Notes: generated by a model from the sequence alone, not told the origin. DNA of 64,000 bases from Emydura subglobosa (GCA_007922225.1 ML680053.1:18472230-18536229), one strand, 5' to 3'; numbered from the stretch's first letter, positions 48,263 through 59,573 are shown. Translations and numbers: made by a program.

Positions 48263-48766
48263 TTGTGCTAAATGTGCTTTTACCTAGTTTGCAATAGTTT
48301 AGAATTCTTAATTTTGCTAAATTGCATCAGAGCCACTAGCATGTCTTTTACTGCTGATGGCAATACCCCAATGTCTGCCTAACTGAAAACTTCCTCAAAC
48401 TGTATTTTATTTAATGGAGTATCTTTTCTGATACAGAACAGCAAATGCAGTTATTTTTGAAAGTACACCAGTCTTTCCTTTATTAATATGGGTTTTAACA
48501 GGAAAAAAGCATTGTAAAAAAATTGGAGCTGCAGAAAGGTTTAATCTCCATTTTCAGATTATTTAAGTTTAGAAATGTTTGATGTTAAATTAGTTCCATC
48601 TCCATTTTCCTGCATATTAACTGGGGTTTTGAGCAATGCTGTGATTACGTTAAAGAGCAAAATTGAGGATTAGGTAGCACGGTGAGTCAGTGTTCCCTCA
48701 GCTCTAGAAAATCTGCGTTCAAATGCTGCACGATTTCACATGTAAAAAATGATTACAGAGCCAGCT
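48263..48766. other. Unassigned DNA
   Basis: Nothing firm. 48676-48735 has faint MIR-like words ('gcacggtgagtcag', 'gcgttcaaatgctgc'). Confidence 0.35.
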
Positions 48767-48930
48767 CCTCAGTTGGTGTAAATCAGCATAGCTCTATTAA
48801 TTTCAATCCTCAAATGACATCAATGAAATTAAACTGCTGCTATTTTGCAAGTTTTCACCAGTGCAAGGTTTGCAAACACCTTGCATAATATAAATGACAT
48901 CACAAGGTGCAACTTTGTGGAGAATTGGCC
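48767..48930. repeat. Two adjoining palindromic-element halves
   Basis: 48767-48815 has 'cagttggtgtaaatcagc' and 'ctctattaatttcaat'. 48850-48930 has 'ccagtgcaaggtttgc' and 'cacaaggtgcaactttg' ending 'gagaattggcc', which is the arm of the family found at 50752-50884 and 63456-63628. Confidence 0.5.
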
Positions 48931-49089
48931 TCACTCTTTGTTTACTTTTCCACATATGTGAGTGTTGGGTATAATGTGACTGTGTCATAGTGACAGTTCT
49001 TGAGTCTAGCAGAAAAAATGCATAATGAAATCCAATAGCTGGAAATACAAATAGGATGCAATTTTTAAAATACCATAGAGTTTGATGCC

Positions 49090-49195
49090 CCGTTACAGAT
49101 TCTGCCTCCTGTAAAGTGGTATAGACTTCAATATCATCCCCAACATAGTTGGCCTAACATTGCTCTCTCAATTCTGGTGTAAATGAGAAGAGAAT
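49090..49195. repeat. Palindromic MITE-like element
   Basis: 'acagattctgcctcctgta' faces 'tctggtgtaaatgagaag'. Similar to 40038-40130 and 56041-56141. Confidence 0.45.
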
Positions 49196-49196
49196 T

Positions 49197-49795
49197 AGTA
49201 CCAGTTTCTAAGAAATGCATAATGACAACCGAAGGCTGGAAGTCAAACCCAGATAAAGTCAAATTAGAATAAGGTACCATTTTTTAACAGTGAGGTTAGT
49301 TAACTGTTGGAATAATCTACCTAAAGAATGATGTAGATTATCCATTACTTCAAGTCTCTAAGGGTATGTCTACACACACTGCGGCAGCAAACCTTTGAGC
49401 CTGGATTGACAGATTCGGGTTTGCAGGGTCCACGCTACCGCAGTAAAAACAGGAGTTGTGGCTTGGGCTCTGAATCCTAGGGAGTGGGAGGGGCTTCAAA
49501 ACTCAAGCTCCAGTCCGAGCAGCAGCTTAAAAGCTCTGTCTACATAGCTATGTTTAGCATGGTAATGTGAGCTCCGTGAGCCTGAGTTTATCTTTTGGGG
49601 TTGGAGCCTCTAGCTGGCTATACATACACTACTTCTACATACTGGATAACTTCTGAAAGAGATGTTCTGACTCAAACAGAAATTCTGGGCTTGATGCAGA
49701 AGTTATTGGGTAAGGTTCTTTGCCCTATGTTATGCAAGTGGTCACAAAAGATGATCATATCAGTCCCTTCTGACCTTTTAAAATCTATGAAATAA
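49197..49795 (+). mobile_element. CR1 LINE 3' end, split by a hAT-like element
   Basis: The first piece (49197-49360) holds 'ggctggaagtcaaaccc', 'ttttttaacagtgagg' and 'tgttggaataatctacc'; the second (49641-49795) holds 'gacatc'-type text 'cttctgaaagagatg', 'cttgatgcagaagttattg' and ends 'cttttaaaatctatg'. In the CR1 subfamily at 47985-48262 these parts are contiguous. The 280 bp between them are a later insertion. Confidence 0.85.
49361..49640. mobile_element. hAT-like element inside CR1
   Basis: Begins 'agggtatgtctacacac', the same terminus as the element at 32586-32856, and is followed by GC-rich sequence ('ctgcggcagcaaacc', 'ccacgctaccgcag'). The right end is less clear. Its position splits a CR1 3' end, so it transposed after that CR1. 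Confidence 0.6.
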
Positions 49796-50329
49796 CTTCA
49801 CTCACATAAATAGCACCATTTAGTACAGGGGATATAAATAACTCCAATTAGCACCTGGGACTAGTCAAGTGAGTAAAGTTATTCACATGCTCAGGGGTTT
49901 GCAGGCTCAAGGGATAGACAATCATTTTGAAGTCTACTATCTTAACCATAGCAACATATTAAAATATTGTTTGTCATATTTATAAGTCAGACAGGAAAAT
50001 GGGACAAATTGGAAACCTACATTGAAATAACCATTTAGTGAGTGGGTTCATAAAATCAGCTTACTATGTAAATATGTAAAAAAGCAGCAGAAACAAAACA
50101 AAACAGCATTATAATCTTTCACTCACACCAGAAAATCTTTATCAGACTAATGTACATAAGTATATCTAAACAAATATATAACACATTTAATACTTCTGCA
50201 TTCATATTGCTTGTTTTTCTCAGAGAAGGCTTCTATTGCCTTCCAGTACCTCTTATGCTTTTTTCTTGTAATGGATATTTGCATGAGTTGCATTAATCTA
50301 ATTACTTTGAGGCAGAGCATGCTACTGGT
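49796..50329. other. Unassigned DNA
   Basis: Nothing recognised. Confidence 0.45.
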
Positions 50330-51300
50330 TTTTAAGCCTGAAATTGCAGAGGTGGAGAAGAGGACAACCAGCGAAGGACTCAGTGGGCTGTGACTGATGA
50401 AACATGGGGAAATGGTCAGAAAGCCAGTCAACGAAAACTAACTTAGCTCCCTTGTTTTCTAGGGCTGGAAGGGTTAAGGAGGCTAGTAAGAAGGAGGCTA
50501 CAGTAATCAAAATGGGAGATGATGTGGTTATGGATAAAAAAAATTCACTATGGACAAAGATAAAAGTCTTGGTTTTTGAAATATTGTAAAGAAAGTAGTG
50601 GTAAAATTTGAATACATCATGGATATATAGGCTGAAATAAAGGGAGGAATCAAAGATAACTTTAGGTTATGAGTTTGGGCAATAGAAAGGATGGTGATGT
50701 TTTTAATGGAGAAAGTCAGGGCCTGGAGAAGGAGCTGATGAAAAAATCAGGGACCTGATTCTCCATTGCCCTGCATCTTGTGTAGCAAATTATAATAGTT
50801 CAAAGTGAGTGTATAATGTTACCAAATGGAATGATACTGGAAAAAACTACTACACAAGGCACAGGGCAAAAAAAAATTGGGCCCTAGCAATGGCTTACAT
50901 TAAAAAGCAAGAGGAGATCAGAGAGACAGGATGAAATGTGGGACAGGATAGAAGGAAACAAGTCAGGAGTGCAGAATAGATTGGAGTCATCAACATGGAG
51001 ATGGTAGCGGCACTGTAAGTAGATGAGTGGGGACTTGGTGTGAGGGAAGAACTGGAGGCAGCCAAGGAGAGAGACCTTTGGGACCTCGGTATAAAGAGTG
51101 GATGGGTGAAGATAGGGCCAGAGAACCTACCCCTGATGATCCTGAAGAAGTGATACGGGAGGTAATGTAGAAGTCAATAATACCATGAAAGCCCAGTGAG
51201 GGCAGAAAAATATAATCACAAGTGCCAAAAGCAGCATAGAGGCCAAGAGGTTAGAATGGATTAGAGGTCACAAGATTTGTCTAGGAAGAGGTTGATAATT
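50330..51300 (-). mobile_element. L2-type LINE remnant, minus strand
   Basis: On the minus strand I read HLHVDDSNLFC (VDD at 50994-50986), the catalytic block of an L2-clade reverse transcriptase, followed by PDLFPSILSHISSCLSDLL. Further along lie a SLTFSIKNITILS-like segment and the 'FDYC'-type segment near 50490-50510. The last Asp pair of the catalytic motif is kept, but frames change and stops are frequent. A MITE interrupts it at 50752-50884. Family assignment rests on remembered L2 text and is fairly secure at clade level. Confidence 0.75.
50752..50884. repeat. Palindromic MITE inside L2
   Basis: Left 'cctgattctccattgccc' plus 'tgcatcttgtgtag'; right, reversed, 'ttttgccctgtgccttgtg'. 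Inverted arms of about 30 bp. It separates two parts of the L2 reverse transcriptase and so arrived later. Same family as 63456-63628. Confidence 0.7.
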
Positions 51301-51506
51301 ATTGGCTTGATAAGAAATCATTTGTGACCTGTATATATCCCATTTCTTTCATTGTTTTGACCCTGGAGAGTTTCAGGATCAAGAAGCTTTCCCTCTACCA
51401 AAGGATGATATACAGCAGTCACAGATATACTAAGGGGAATTAAAGGCCTTATTCAGTACTACAGGATTACTTGCTTCTAAAGTTACTTTTTTATACACTG
51501 CCTTTA
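51301..51506. other. Unassigned DNA
   Basis: Near 51443-51480 'aaaggccttattcag' may be a palindromic-element half. Confidence 0.35.
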
Positions 51507-51576
51507 GGGCCCAATTAGCTCCCACGAAGTCAGTGGCAAAGCTCAAATTGCCTTCAATGGGAGAAAGTGTAGGCCC
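51507..51576. repeat. Hairpin MITE-like palindrome
   Basis: The left arm 'gggcccaattagctccc' pairs with the reversed right arm 'gggcctacactttctccc'; the inner arms are 'acgaagtcagtgg' and 'attgaaggcaat'. Same family as 12460-12532. Confidence 0.65.
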
Positions 51577-52139
51577 TTATTGTATTCCCCTTTAAGCTGT
51601 GATTTTCCACTAACAATCAGTGCCTGTAATTATATTTATCAAATACGTATTTGCTTCAGAGAAACATAGGTGGGAAGGGATGTGGAAAGCTATTTGTGTG
51701 GATGACTGCAATGTTTAACAGCAAACATGTACGGAGCTATCTGTTATCAACGTGTGGTCAGATATTATTGCATGTACAAAATAGATCAAATAATTTTCTG
51801 AGTGGAGAAAATTAATCGGGTGTGTATTAGCATCGCTTTTCCTTGCTCTTCTCTGAAATCCCATGGACAGTAAACACAGGCACTTTTGCTGTGCTTTCTT
51901 CCCGAAAGAACTATGAATAATTTTGGCTTGTTTAAAACTAATGTTTGTATTATGCACACCCATTCAGTGAGATGCTCTGTCCTCTTCTTGCTGGTGGCTG
52001 GGCCGCATGGTGAGATTAATGAGCCTGCCACAATCCTGGCTATTACAATGGGAACTTTTAGCTCAGGCAGAATCGGCACACACTTCTAAGATTCAGAGAT
52101 CCCAGATTTGTTCCCTGCTATCAATAGCCCTCCCAGGGA
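51577..52139. other. Unassigned DNA
   Basis: No gene recognised. Confidence 0.45.
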
Positions 52140-53111
52140 TGTTGTTACCCGCATAAATCAAGGGCACCCTATACTCTACCGAGGGCTCAAGGCATGACCC
52201 GGTTCATGACCTTTCCCTACTGAAGGCTCGTGGTGTAAGGCACCTACACTTACCCCCATGGCTCAGGGAAAAACCTGGTCAATTTAAGTACCCCCTCTCC
52301 CCCACCAACCGGGCTCGGGGCTTTATGGGTCTGCAGGATCTTTTCCCAGTGAAAGAGGCTTACACAGCAGTGCCCTAATCATCTATTTATTAAATAAACA
52401 CACACAATTCATATGCCAAGAAAATCTGTTATGCACACCACTCCCAATACCCAGACAAACTTCACCCGATGGCCAGTCAGAATCCACTCGTCCAGGGATG
52501 CCTTTGCACATCATGGTGGTGCAGAGGAGTAAGAGTTCTGGCAGCTTGATGTTGAACTGCAGTCCAGCAATGGTTCTCCCAAAGAGCATTGTTCTTCATT
52601 TACATTATATAGGTAAAGCTAGCTACCTCCTTTAACTTTACTCAACATATTACATTATTCAGTACCCCTACGTAACAAAATGTAACCAATCACGCACTGG
52701 CACCTATGTATTTCTCCTCCCTGCTTAAGTCTTTTTCAATTTTTTTCTTATGCCCAAATTGTTACTTATTTATGATCTTTGTTTATGCAGTTGGTCAGCA
52801 TAAATTCACTGGTCAGAGCCTATCTTATCTATCTTACCCTTTGCTGGGTCTTTCTGTTTCTTCCCTAAACTTCCCAGCGCCTGGTGTCTCTCTCTAACCC
52901 TTGGTATTATAACTTTTGTTTGGGGCATTCCTGAGGTGGGGGCGCTTTACCAGCAGTGAGGCATTTTTTTCTTGATTTTTAGTGGTGAAATCCCTGGGTT
53001 TCGGCCACGGCTGGTTTAATATGGGGATGAGTTATGTCTCAGGCTTATACATTATGGGGGTGAGGTGATCCCAGGCCTACAATGTAGTGTTACAAATAGC
53101 GTCCCCATACA
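52140..53111 (-). mobile_element. Solo LTR with 4-bp target duplication
   Basis: The plus strand begins TGTTGTTACCCGC and ends CCCCATACA, so the ends form TGT...ACA. GGGA flanks both sides (52136-52139 and 53112-53115), a 4-bp target duplication as made by gammaretrovirus-like and some other integrases. On the minus strand the order is U3, a TATATAA-type box (about 52612-52606), then about 220 bp, then AATAAA (about 52391-52386), then U5. At 972 bp it is long for an LTR but in range. No internal retroviral genes adjoin it, so it is a solo LTR. Confidence 0.75.
52604..52612 (-). promoter_or_regulatory. TATA-like box in LTR
   Basis: Minus-strand CCTATATAA inside the second LTR, about 220 bp before its AATAAA. 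The position fits an LTR core promoter. Confidence 0.45.
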
Positions 53112-53339
53112 GGGATTTTTTTTCCTGTTTAATAACATCATACTACTGTATTGCTCATCGTGTCAGAACTCTGTTCATTGAACTGCCTCCCCAGCAGTCT
53201 TCTATCCACGGTGCTGCCTAGGCTGTTAACATAACAGTCAGTTCAGAGAGACACTCGGAGCCTGGTTCACCAATGCTTTGGACCTTGTGTTCTACACTCA
53301 GCTTGACTTACTTTACACAAAAGGAGCAAGACACTGGAT
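53112..53339. other. Unassigned DNA
   Basis: Nothing recognised between the LTR and the LINE remnant. Confidence 0.4.
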
Positions 53340-53578
53340 ACTCAGATCTTTGTACAAATTAAGATTACAGCTAAACTATATAGCGCACAGCTTGGGAACA
53401 AGCCCAAAATCAACACTACTACCATCAAAAATCAGAGGGAATGTCAGGAGTTTGTGAAGGCTTTTGAACTCAGCATGCATGGGAAGTCACTACCAGATAA
53501 GGCAGAGGAATTTTCGGAAGATCTAGGAACAACAATCCGTGAAATTGCTTTAGCTACATTTGGGGAAAAGAGGCGAGA

Positions 53579-53868
53579 ACATAAAAACAGCTATACTGGG
53601 TCAGACCAATGGTCCATCTAGCCCAGTATCCTGTCTTCCGACAGTGGCCAATGCCAGGTGCTTCAGAGGGAATGAATAGAACAGGTAATCATCAAGTGGT
53701 CCATCCCGTCTGCCATTGCCAGCCTCTGGGAAACAGCAATCCCTGCCCTTCTGGCTAATAGCCATTGATGGACCTATCCTCCATGAATTTACCTAGTTCT
53801 TTTTTGAACCCCGTTCTAGTTTGGCCTTCACAACTTCTTCTGGCAAGGAGTTCCACATGTTAATTGTG
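53579..53868 (-). mobile_element. CR1 LINE 3' end inserted in the RTE-like element
   Basis: Plus-strand text 'actgggtcagaccaatgg', 'gcccagtatcctgtcttcc', 'caatgccaggtgcttcag' and 'aggagttccacatg' is the reverse of the CR1 subfamily that ends the LINE at 4260-8354. The flanks 'gagaacat' (left) and 'ggatcatc' (right) could be a decayed target duplication. About 290 bp; 5' truncated. It separates two parts of one coding region. Confidence 0.9.
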
Positions 53869-54104
53869 GATCATCAACAAAGGATTAGTTTGAAAAAAAT
53901 TAAATGGAACTATTACCTTTTATTAACACTAAGAACGCAGTCTATCTGAAACACAATAAGAAGCCAATAGAGAGCACCAAAGTGGGACTTCAACATGCAA
54001 AAGCTGAGGTACTGTGAGCAAGTAGATGCCATGAAAATCATAACTGGACCACACTCTGTGAAGAGATACAGACAGCTTCAGATACAGGCAATTCAAAGTC
54101 ATGG

Positions 54105-55240
54105 ATGATTGCTTCTCTTAAATCAAAAAGTGGTGAAATTATTACAGATAAAAGTAAGCAGCTGTCTGGCCGGACTGAACATTATTCAGAGCTACATGCA
54201 TGGGAAAGGAGCATCAACAGTGAATCACTGGATCAAATACCAACTTTACAGGTCATGCAAGAGCTATATGTGAAGCTCACTGTAGAAGAGCTAAGCAAGG
54301 TCATTGATTTGTTATCAAGTGGCAAGGCTCCTGGAAAAGATGGCATCCCAATGGAAATTCTTAAGTGCAGGAAAGAGAGCATATTACCATATCTTTATCA
54401 GTTGCTACTTTAAATGCTGGAAGGAGAGTGAGGTGCCACAAGAGATGCATGATGCCATCATCATTCTGTATAAAAACAAAGGCAAAAAGGGGTAACCACA
54501 ATAGGGGTATCTTGCTACTAAGTGTAGCAGGAAAAGCTTTCACAAAAGTCATCTTAGTGCACCTGCAGCAGCTGGCAAATTGTGCCTACTCTGTATCACA
54601 GTGCGGATTCAAGGGTGGAAGATCAATTATAGACATGATATTTTCCTCTGTGTCAAATTCAAGAAAAGTGCAGGGAGCAAAACCGACCTAATCAAAGCAT
54701 TTGACATAGTCAGCAGACCAGGTCTATTTGCAATACTAGAAAAGATAGGATGTCCATCGACCTTGTCAAGTCTTATACATTCATTTCATGACAACATGAA
54801 AGCAAACGTCCAGCTTGACTGATTTGTTTTGTACAGCTTTGTGATGAAATGCAGCGTGAAACAAGGCTGTTTTCTTGCCCCTATGTTCTTTGGAATCTTC
54901 TTCTTGGTACTCCTGAACTATGTGTTTAAGGAAGTGAAAATGGAGTGCATCTCCACACGAGATTGGATGGGAAACTCTTCAATCTCTCACAATTTAAGGC
55001 AAAGACTAAAGGAAAAAAGGTGCTAATCCGGGAGCTTCTGTTCACTGATGATGCTGCCCTTTTAGGATATGATGATCTTTTTAGGCCACAAGAACTCGTA
55101 GACCACCTTTCAAGTGCTTGTCAGACATTTCCTCTCCCCATACGCATTAAGGAAAGGGTTGTACTAGGACAGGGGGTTCCAAAAGTTCAGCGCTTTAGAT
55201 TCTACAGAGACTACCAACCTCTCAATGGATGAAGAACTAA
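54105..55240 (+). pseudogene. RTE-like reverse transcriptase remnant
   Basis: Reading through at least three frames: ELSKVIDLLSSGKAPGKDGI (near 54285-54345), VPQEMHDAIIILYKNKG (near 54433-54485), a LLSVAGKAF segment (near 54512-54545), ESQCGF-like SQCGFKGGRSIIDMIF (near 54594-54642), KAFDIVSRPGLFAILEKIGC (near 54696-54753), SVKQGCFLAPMFFGIFF (near 54850-54903) and LFTDDAALLG (near 55037-55066). The last is the catalytic YxDD/FADD block with both aspartates kept. Frames used are 54105-54413, 54365-54691, 54580-54822 and 54945-55232. No complete ORF survives. Confidence 0.8.
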
Positions 55241-55319
55241 AAGTTCGCATTTGGATAGGCTGCCACCACCTTTAGTAGACTTACTAAGAGAGCCTGGAAA
55301 AATCCAAAGCTTACCACCA

Positions 55320-55920
55320 AGACCAAAATGCTAGAGTAGCAAGCTTGTGTCCTCAGCTCTCTCTTATATGGTGGGGAAACAAGGACAAATTATGTTCATC
55401 AGGAGAAAAGTTAAAAAGTTGCCACTTACGCTGCTTGCGCCATATACTCAACATCAAATAGCAAGATAAAATTACCAATGCAGAGGTTTTTCAAAGGCCA
55501 AATGTACCAAGTGTGACATCTCTGCTCAAGCCAAGATGACTGCGCTGGCTGGGCCATTTGAACAGCCTGGAAGATGAACGCCATACTAAGGACATAGCTC
55601 CCCATATAGTATCAGAGGGAACAAGAACAACAGGAAGTCCCAAGCTTCGTTATAAAGATACATACAAGCAATATACAAAGGAATTTGGAATTGATCCTGA
55701 CGGAGGGAAAACCTTGGTAAGTGATCATAACAAGTGGTGCCATAGTCTCCATCAGACCAGCAATGTCCATGACAGGAGCTGGCTCTTATAGCTTGAGAAA
55801 AGTGTTTTTGTAGGAAGCAAGCAGCTTCCAATCAAGACTCACTAATTGCCAAAGATTATGCAAATCTTGGATTGGACTATTTAGTCACATGAGACATTGC
55901 AAGTCATCTACATCACAGGC
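55320..55920 (+). pseudogene. C-terminal region of RTE-like ORF
   Basis: After the reverse transcriptase come CVLSSLLYGGETRTNYVHQE (near 55345-55408), LRCLRHILNIK (near 55425-55460), RWLRWLGHLNSLEDERHTKD (near 55533-55595) and GSPKLRYKDTYKQYTKEFGI (near 55634-55697). A last IGLFSHMRHC (near 55873-55905) looks like the His/Cys half of a terminal zinc-binding motif. The order is that of full-length relatives. Confidence 0.7.
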
Positions 55921-56040
55921 TGCAGTTTTCACCATCTCTCGGAGACAAAAGGGTGCCTATCAATCAATGTACTTATTGGTCTAATGCTTCTTATTTCATG
56001 CCTTACATGAAAATGTCAAGATATACAAGATATACAGTAA

Positions 56041-56275
56041 GATGTGATTCTGCTCTCACATTGTTATAAATCCAGAGTAACTAAATTGAAATCAGTAGAA
56101 TTACAGTGGTGTAAAATTGGAATAAGTGAGAAGAATTAGCCTTGTTCATATATCTACTAATTATTCCTATTTTGGATTTACCCAGTGAGTCTGTCAATTG
56201 GGTAAATCAGAATAGTTCCAATGAAGGCAATAGAGTGATACTGATTTACACCAGCTGAGATCTGGCCCACTAGTA
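56041..56275. repeat. Palindromic MITE-like element plus partial copy
   Basis: 56045-56141 opens 'gtgattctgctctcac' and closes 'gtgagaagaattagcc', with 'agtaactaaattgaaatc' inside. 56190-56275 is a partial relative ('ccaatgaaggcaatag', 'gatttacaccagctgag', 'atctggccc'). Confidence 0.55.
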
Positions 56276-56849
56276 ATGTATGTCACATGCTTTCAAGAAA
56301 GTAGAAGTGTTGCCAAAATTGTGTCCATTGCAGCTAATAAATGTTGATTTAATTAAAAATATACTGATTTTAAGCATGTATTGTTAAACAGACTTTAATG
56401 TAGCTCTATTCTAAAACATATCGAAATTCAAATTGTTTTTAATTGACATGAGTGGTTAAAAGAAAATGCATTAGTTTTAAATTAATTTTCAGTGGTTTAG
56501 TGGAAATTCATTTGTTCTTTTGAAAAATACATTCAACCAAACTAGCAGGTATCAGACTGGGGGGAAAAAAAGAATGTGATCAAAAATATCTCGGTTTAAA
56601 TTAAAATGCATTGGTTTTGAGAAATAATTGGTTTCAGATAAAAGCAATTGGAATTAGTGAAAATATGCTGCTTTGAATTAAAATCTGTTCATTACTAAGC
56701 AAATGCATCAGTTATAGTACAAATGGGCTGGTTCCTGTGGCAAGGATTTGGATTCAGTGTGATTGTGTATAATGCTTCATCTGTTTCAATGGAAAATTAT
56801 GGGCCATATGTTCCACTCTGTAGCTAATAATACAAAAAAAAAAAAAAAG
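56276..56849. other. Unassigned AT-rich DNA
   Basis: Nothing recognised; a poly(A) run is at 56833-56848. Confidence 0.4.
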
Positions 56850-57310
56850 TTGCAGAAAGTGCTAAGAACTTTAAAATGTTACTAGCAGAGTCAGTCAGAA
56901 TATTTTCCATGGAATAGTTTTCTGTTGTAAAATGTAGTTTTGTAGAAATCAAAACATTTGGATGAAATTATTAATGGGAAAAAGTTAAAATGATTCATTT
57001 CTACTTTCTTGTTTCACGAATGTTGAAACATGTTTTGTCATGGTCTCATTTTTATTGATTTAATTTTAATTTTTATTTTATATTAAAATTTGCTTTATTG
57101 CATATATTTTAATATAAAAGTTGAAACAGTAACATCTAAATTGTACTTTTATTCCTCATTGAAATGATTTGATAGTATGGAACTGAAATTTTGTAGCATT
57201 TTTGTTTCATAGGAAAATTCAAAATTTTTACTTAATCTTGGAGGGTTTTTTGGTTTGTTTTCTTTAAAGGTTGGAATTTCCCCCAGGACAGAAATTCCAG
57301 TTTCTGACTA
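56850..57310. repeat. AT-rich foldback element (tentative)
   Basis: Words 'atcaaaacatttgg', 'gttgaaacatgttttg' and 'ggaatttcccccaggac' fit the AT-rich family. The right end is clearer than the left. Confidence 0.35.
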
Positions 57311-57731
57311 GCTTTAGTTATTACAAAACTTAACTGCTTGAGTTAATACATATTCTGCTGTCCAGTCATGGTGAGACACAAATGTTTTTTAAAAAAACAT
57401 GTCAATAGGCATGATAAAACTCAATTGAGAAATCAGGTAAACAGCAGATATTGGTCCTCATTCTCCTCTCACTTACGTACACCAGTTTTATACCCATCTA
57501 ACTCAGTAGACAATAGCGTATAACTCCTAATTTCCACTGATGTATGTGAGAGCTGTATCAAAGCAACTGTGCTGGGGATGATACCAAGGTCTGCACGACT
57601 TTTATATGAGGCAGAATCTGTAATTGTGTGGAGAGGGTCAAGGTAAACAAAATTACAACATCCCATCTTATGTTGACACCCAGAGGAGGGGATGAAAACT
57701 CCACAAGGATCACCTTAATGTTTGTCCTCAT
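57311..57731. other. Unassigned DNA
   Basis: No gene recognised. Confidence 0.4.
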
Positions 57732-58040
57732 CAGGACGGGCCTTAGGGAAAATGGGACGTTGGGTGAGCTTTCTTTGGCATCCTTGAAGTACTGTTCACT
57801 GAGGAGTGGGCAGCAGTTCTGCAGGCAAAGCAAAAGAGCAGGTGTAGCAGTGGTGGCACTGCAGGGGACATGCTGCCGGTAGGGCAGAGAGGGGGTGCAG
57901 GTGAGTACCTGGCTCTCACCCCACACCCCATTTATCCCCGTCCTCTGCTTCCCATTTGCGCATGGTCCTTCTGCAGCCTCTTGACCATGGTGTCCCCACC
58001 CCCTGAGAGGTCGCTCATGGCAACCCACTCATAAGGCAGC
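57732..58040 (+). repeat. GC-rich repeat, copy 2
   Basis: Opens 'aggacgggccttaggg', similar to the opening of 20475-20960, and has a donor-like GCAGGTGAGTACC near 57896-57908. The longest open frame in the window (57558-58028 minus, 156 codons) crosses this repeat antisense and shows no domain, so I do not call it a gene. Confidence 0.45.
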
Positions 58041-59573
58041 CCTGTCCTTAGTCAGATTACTGGGGAGCAGTGTTCCCCCCACGGAACAGGGTGTGGGTTG
58101 AACTCTAAACCCTATGGATCAACATGGTTCTGATGTCCTGCTGTTACTCCCATCCTGGTAGTACAGCTTCAGGGACTCTCCCTAGGCATGACTACCTCTG
58201 GTGGATTGTGTACAAAGGGTCCAGAAAGAACCTGGATTCCCCAGCAGATAATTCTTCTGGTGTAGGGGAGTGTAGTTTAGTGTAGCACCAGGGATGTACT
58301 AACATACATGGGGAACTGAACAAGCCCCCAGCCAGCCGCAAGGTTTGGGAGCCATAATGTGTCTCTCTCCCCATCAGCTCTACCCAGTGGATACTTGATG
58401 TATCTGCAGGATTGAGGGGATATAATTCTATGAAAGATACACATGCTATTTTCCATAATTTAAACTACTGGACACAGGAGGAGAAAGAAGGTTCTGATCG
58501 GTGTTTTAGATATACATTGGAAGCTTTTGAAAAGGTGACTGGCTGACCCAGGAAATATAGCTTACCAAATAAAACCTGTCATGGCATGTCCTAAGTAACG
58601 CCTAGCTAATAGCAATAGTGTTGAATTTTTCATTTTTTCAGTGTTTTCCACAACTATGGAGTGCTTCAGGTAACCAATTATTGTTATAATCTCTTTTTTT
58701 TTTTTAAACAATTTTTCTCATAAATCTCATACTTTCCCTCAAGGTCTTTGGTGAAACGTGAGTATGACTACAAGTCCACAAATGTTTCCAAATGTGGAAA
58801 CCTGTATTTCATCTGGAATTACAACAAATTATCAGATATAAACTCCATGCAAAGATGAGTACACATATATCAGCAAACATAAGAATGAGCACTTTTAATT
58901 TCTGCAGCTTCTGGGATTGGTTTTAGTCTGCCTAATAAAAACAACAATAATTCTGAGTTATTATTAGCTTATTTGCATTTGTAAGGTAGTCATCATGATT
59001 GCAGTTAGGAACTGGAGATATATATACATACATGCGTACTCACATACATTTTATATTTGAACTGTGATGTTAATTTTAAACAAAAACCATATATATACAC
59101 ACACACATATGATTCCGATTAATATTAACATCAAAGTTCAGCTGTTTTAATAACTCTGACTCCAAGAAGGGGTATTGTTTGTTTGATCCATAACAGTCTA
59201 TGTGCAATAACTGGGCAGTCTAAGAATGGGAAATTGAGGAAAGTGCCAGTGCCACATTCGGTAAAACCCTGTTACGGTATGGTAATCCAAGCAGCAACTA
59301 TGGCTTTGAACATTCTCATCCTCCTTTAAGGTATGTAGGTCTTTTCCTCTTTCCCAAACACTGTATAATCTTGTCCCATCTATAGTCTGTTAATCCTATA
59401 GGAGGATAATCCTCTTCTAAAGTTTCTCCATTTGGGATACAGAAAGCTAATAAATAAGCCACAGCAGTAACAAGAGTTCTCTCTACGAGTGTTGAATATA
59501 TAGTTTTGTGCTTGTCCAGTGCTTGAATAGGCAGACAGTTATCTCAGGCCTTTGTTGCTTAAGTTAAGTCTCA
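58041..59573. other. Unassigned DNA
   Basis: No gene recognised. Confidence 0.45.

Larger units (their letters stand above)
53340..56010 (+). mobile_element. RTE-like LINE remnant, interrupted
   Basis: The order of parts is that of an RTE-type ORF: a pre-RT region (53360-53578 and 53880-54100), the reverse transcriptase (about 54105-55240) and a C-terminal region (55320-55920). The 5' end is truncated and the start is approximate. A minus-strand CR1 3' end (53579-53868) sits in the pre-RT region. The clade is judged from motif wording and may be RTE, RTEX or a relative. Several frameshifts make it inactive. Confidence 0.7.

Noticed and set aside
57558..58028. Longest open frame in the window, 156 codons, minus strand
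   Set aside because: It crosses a GC-rich repeat antisense, has no recognisable domain, and its length is within chance for such composition.
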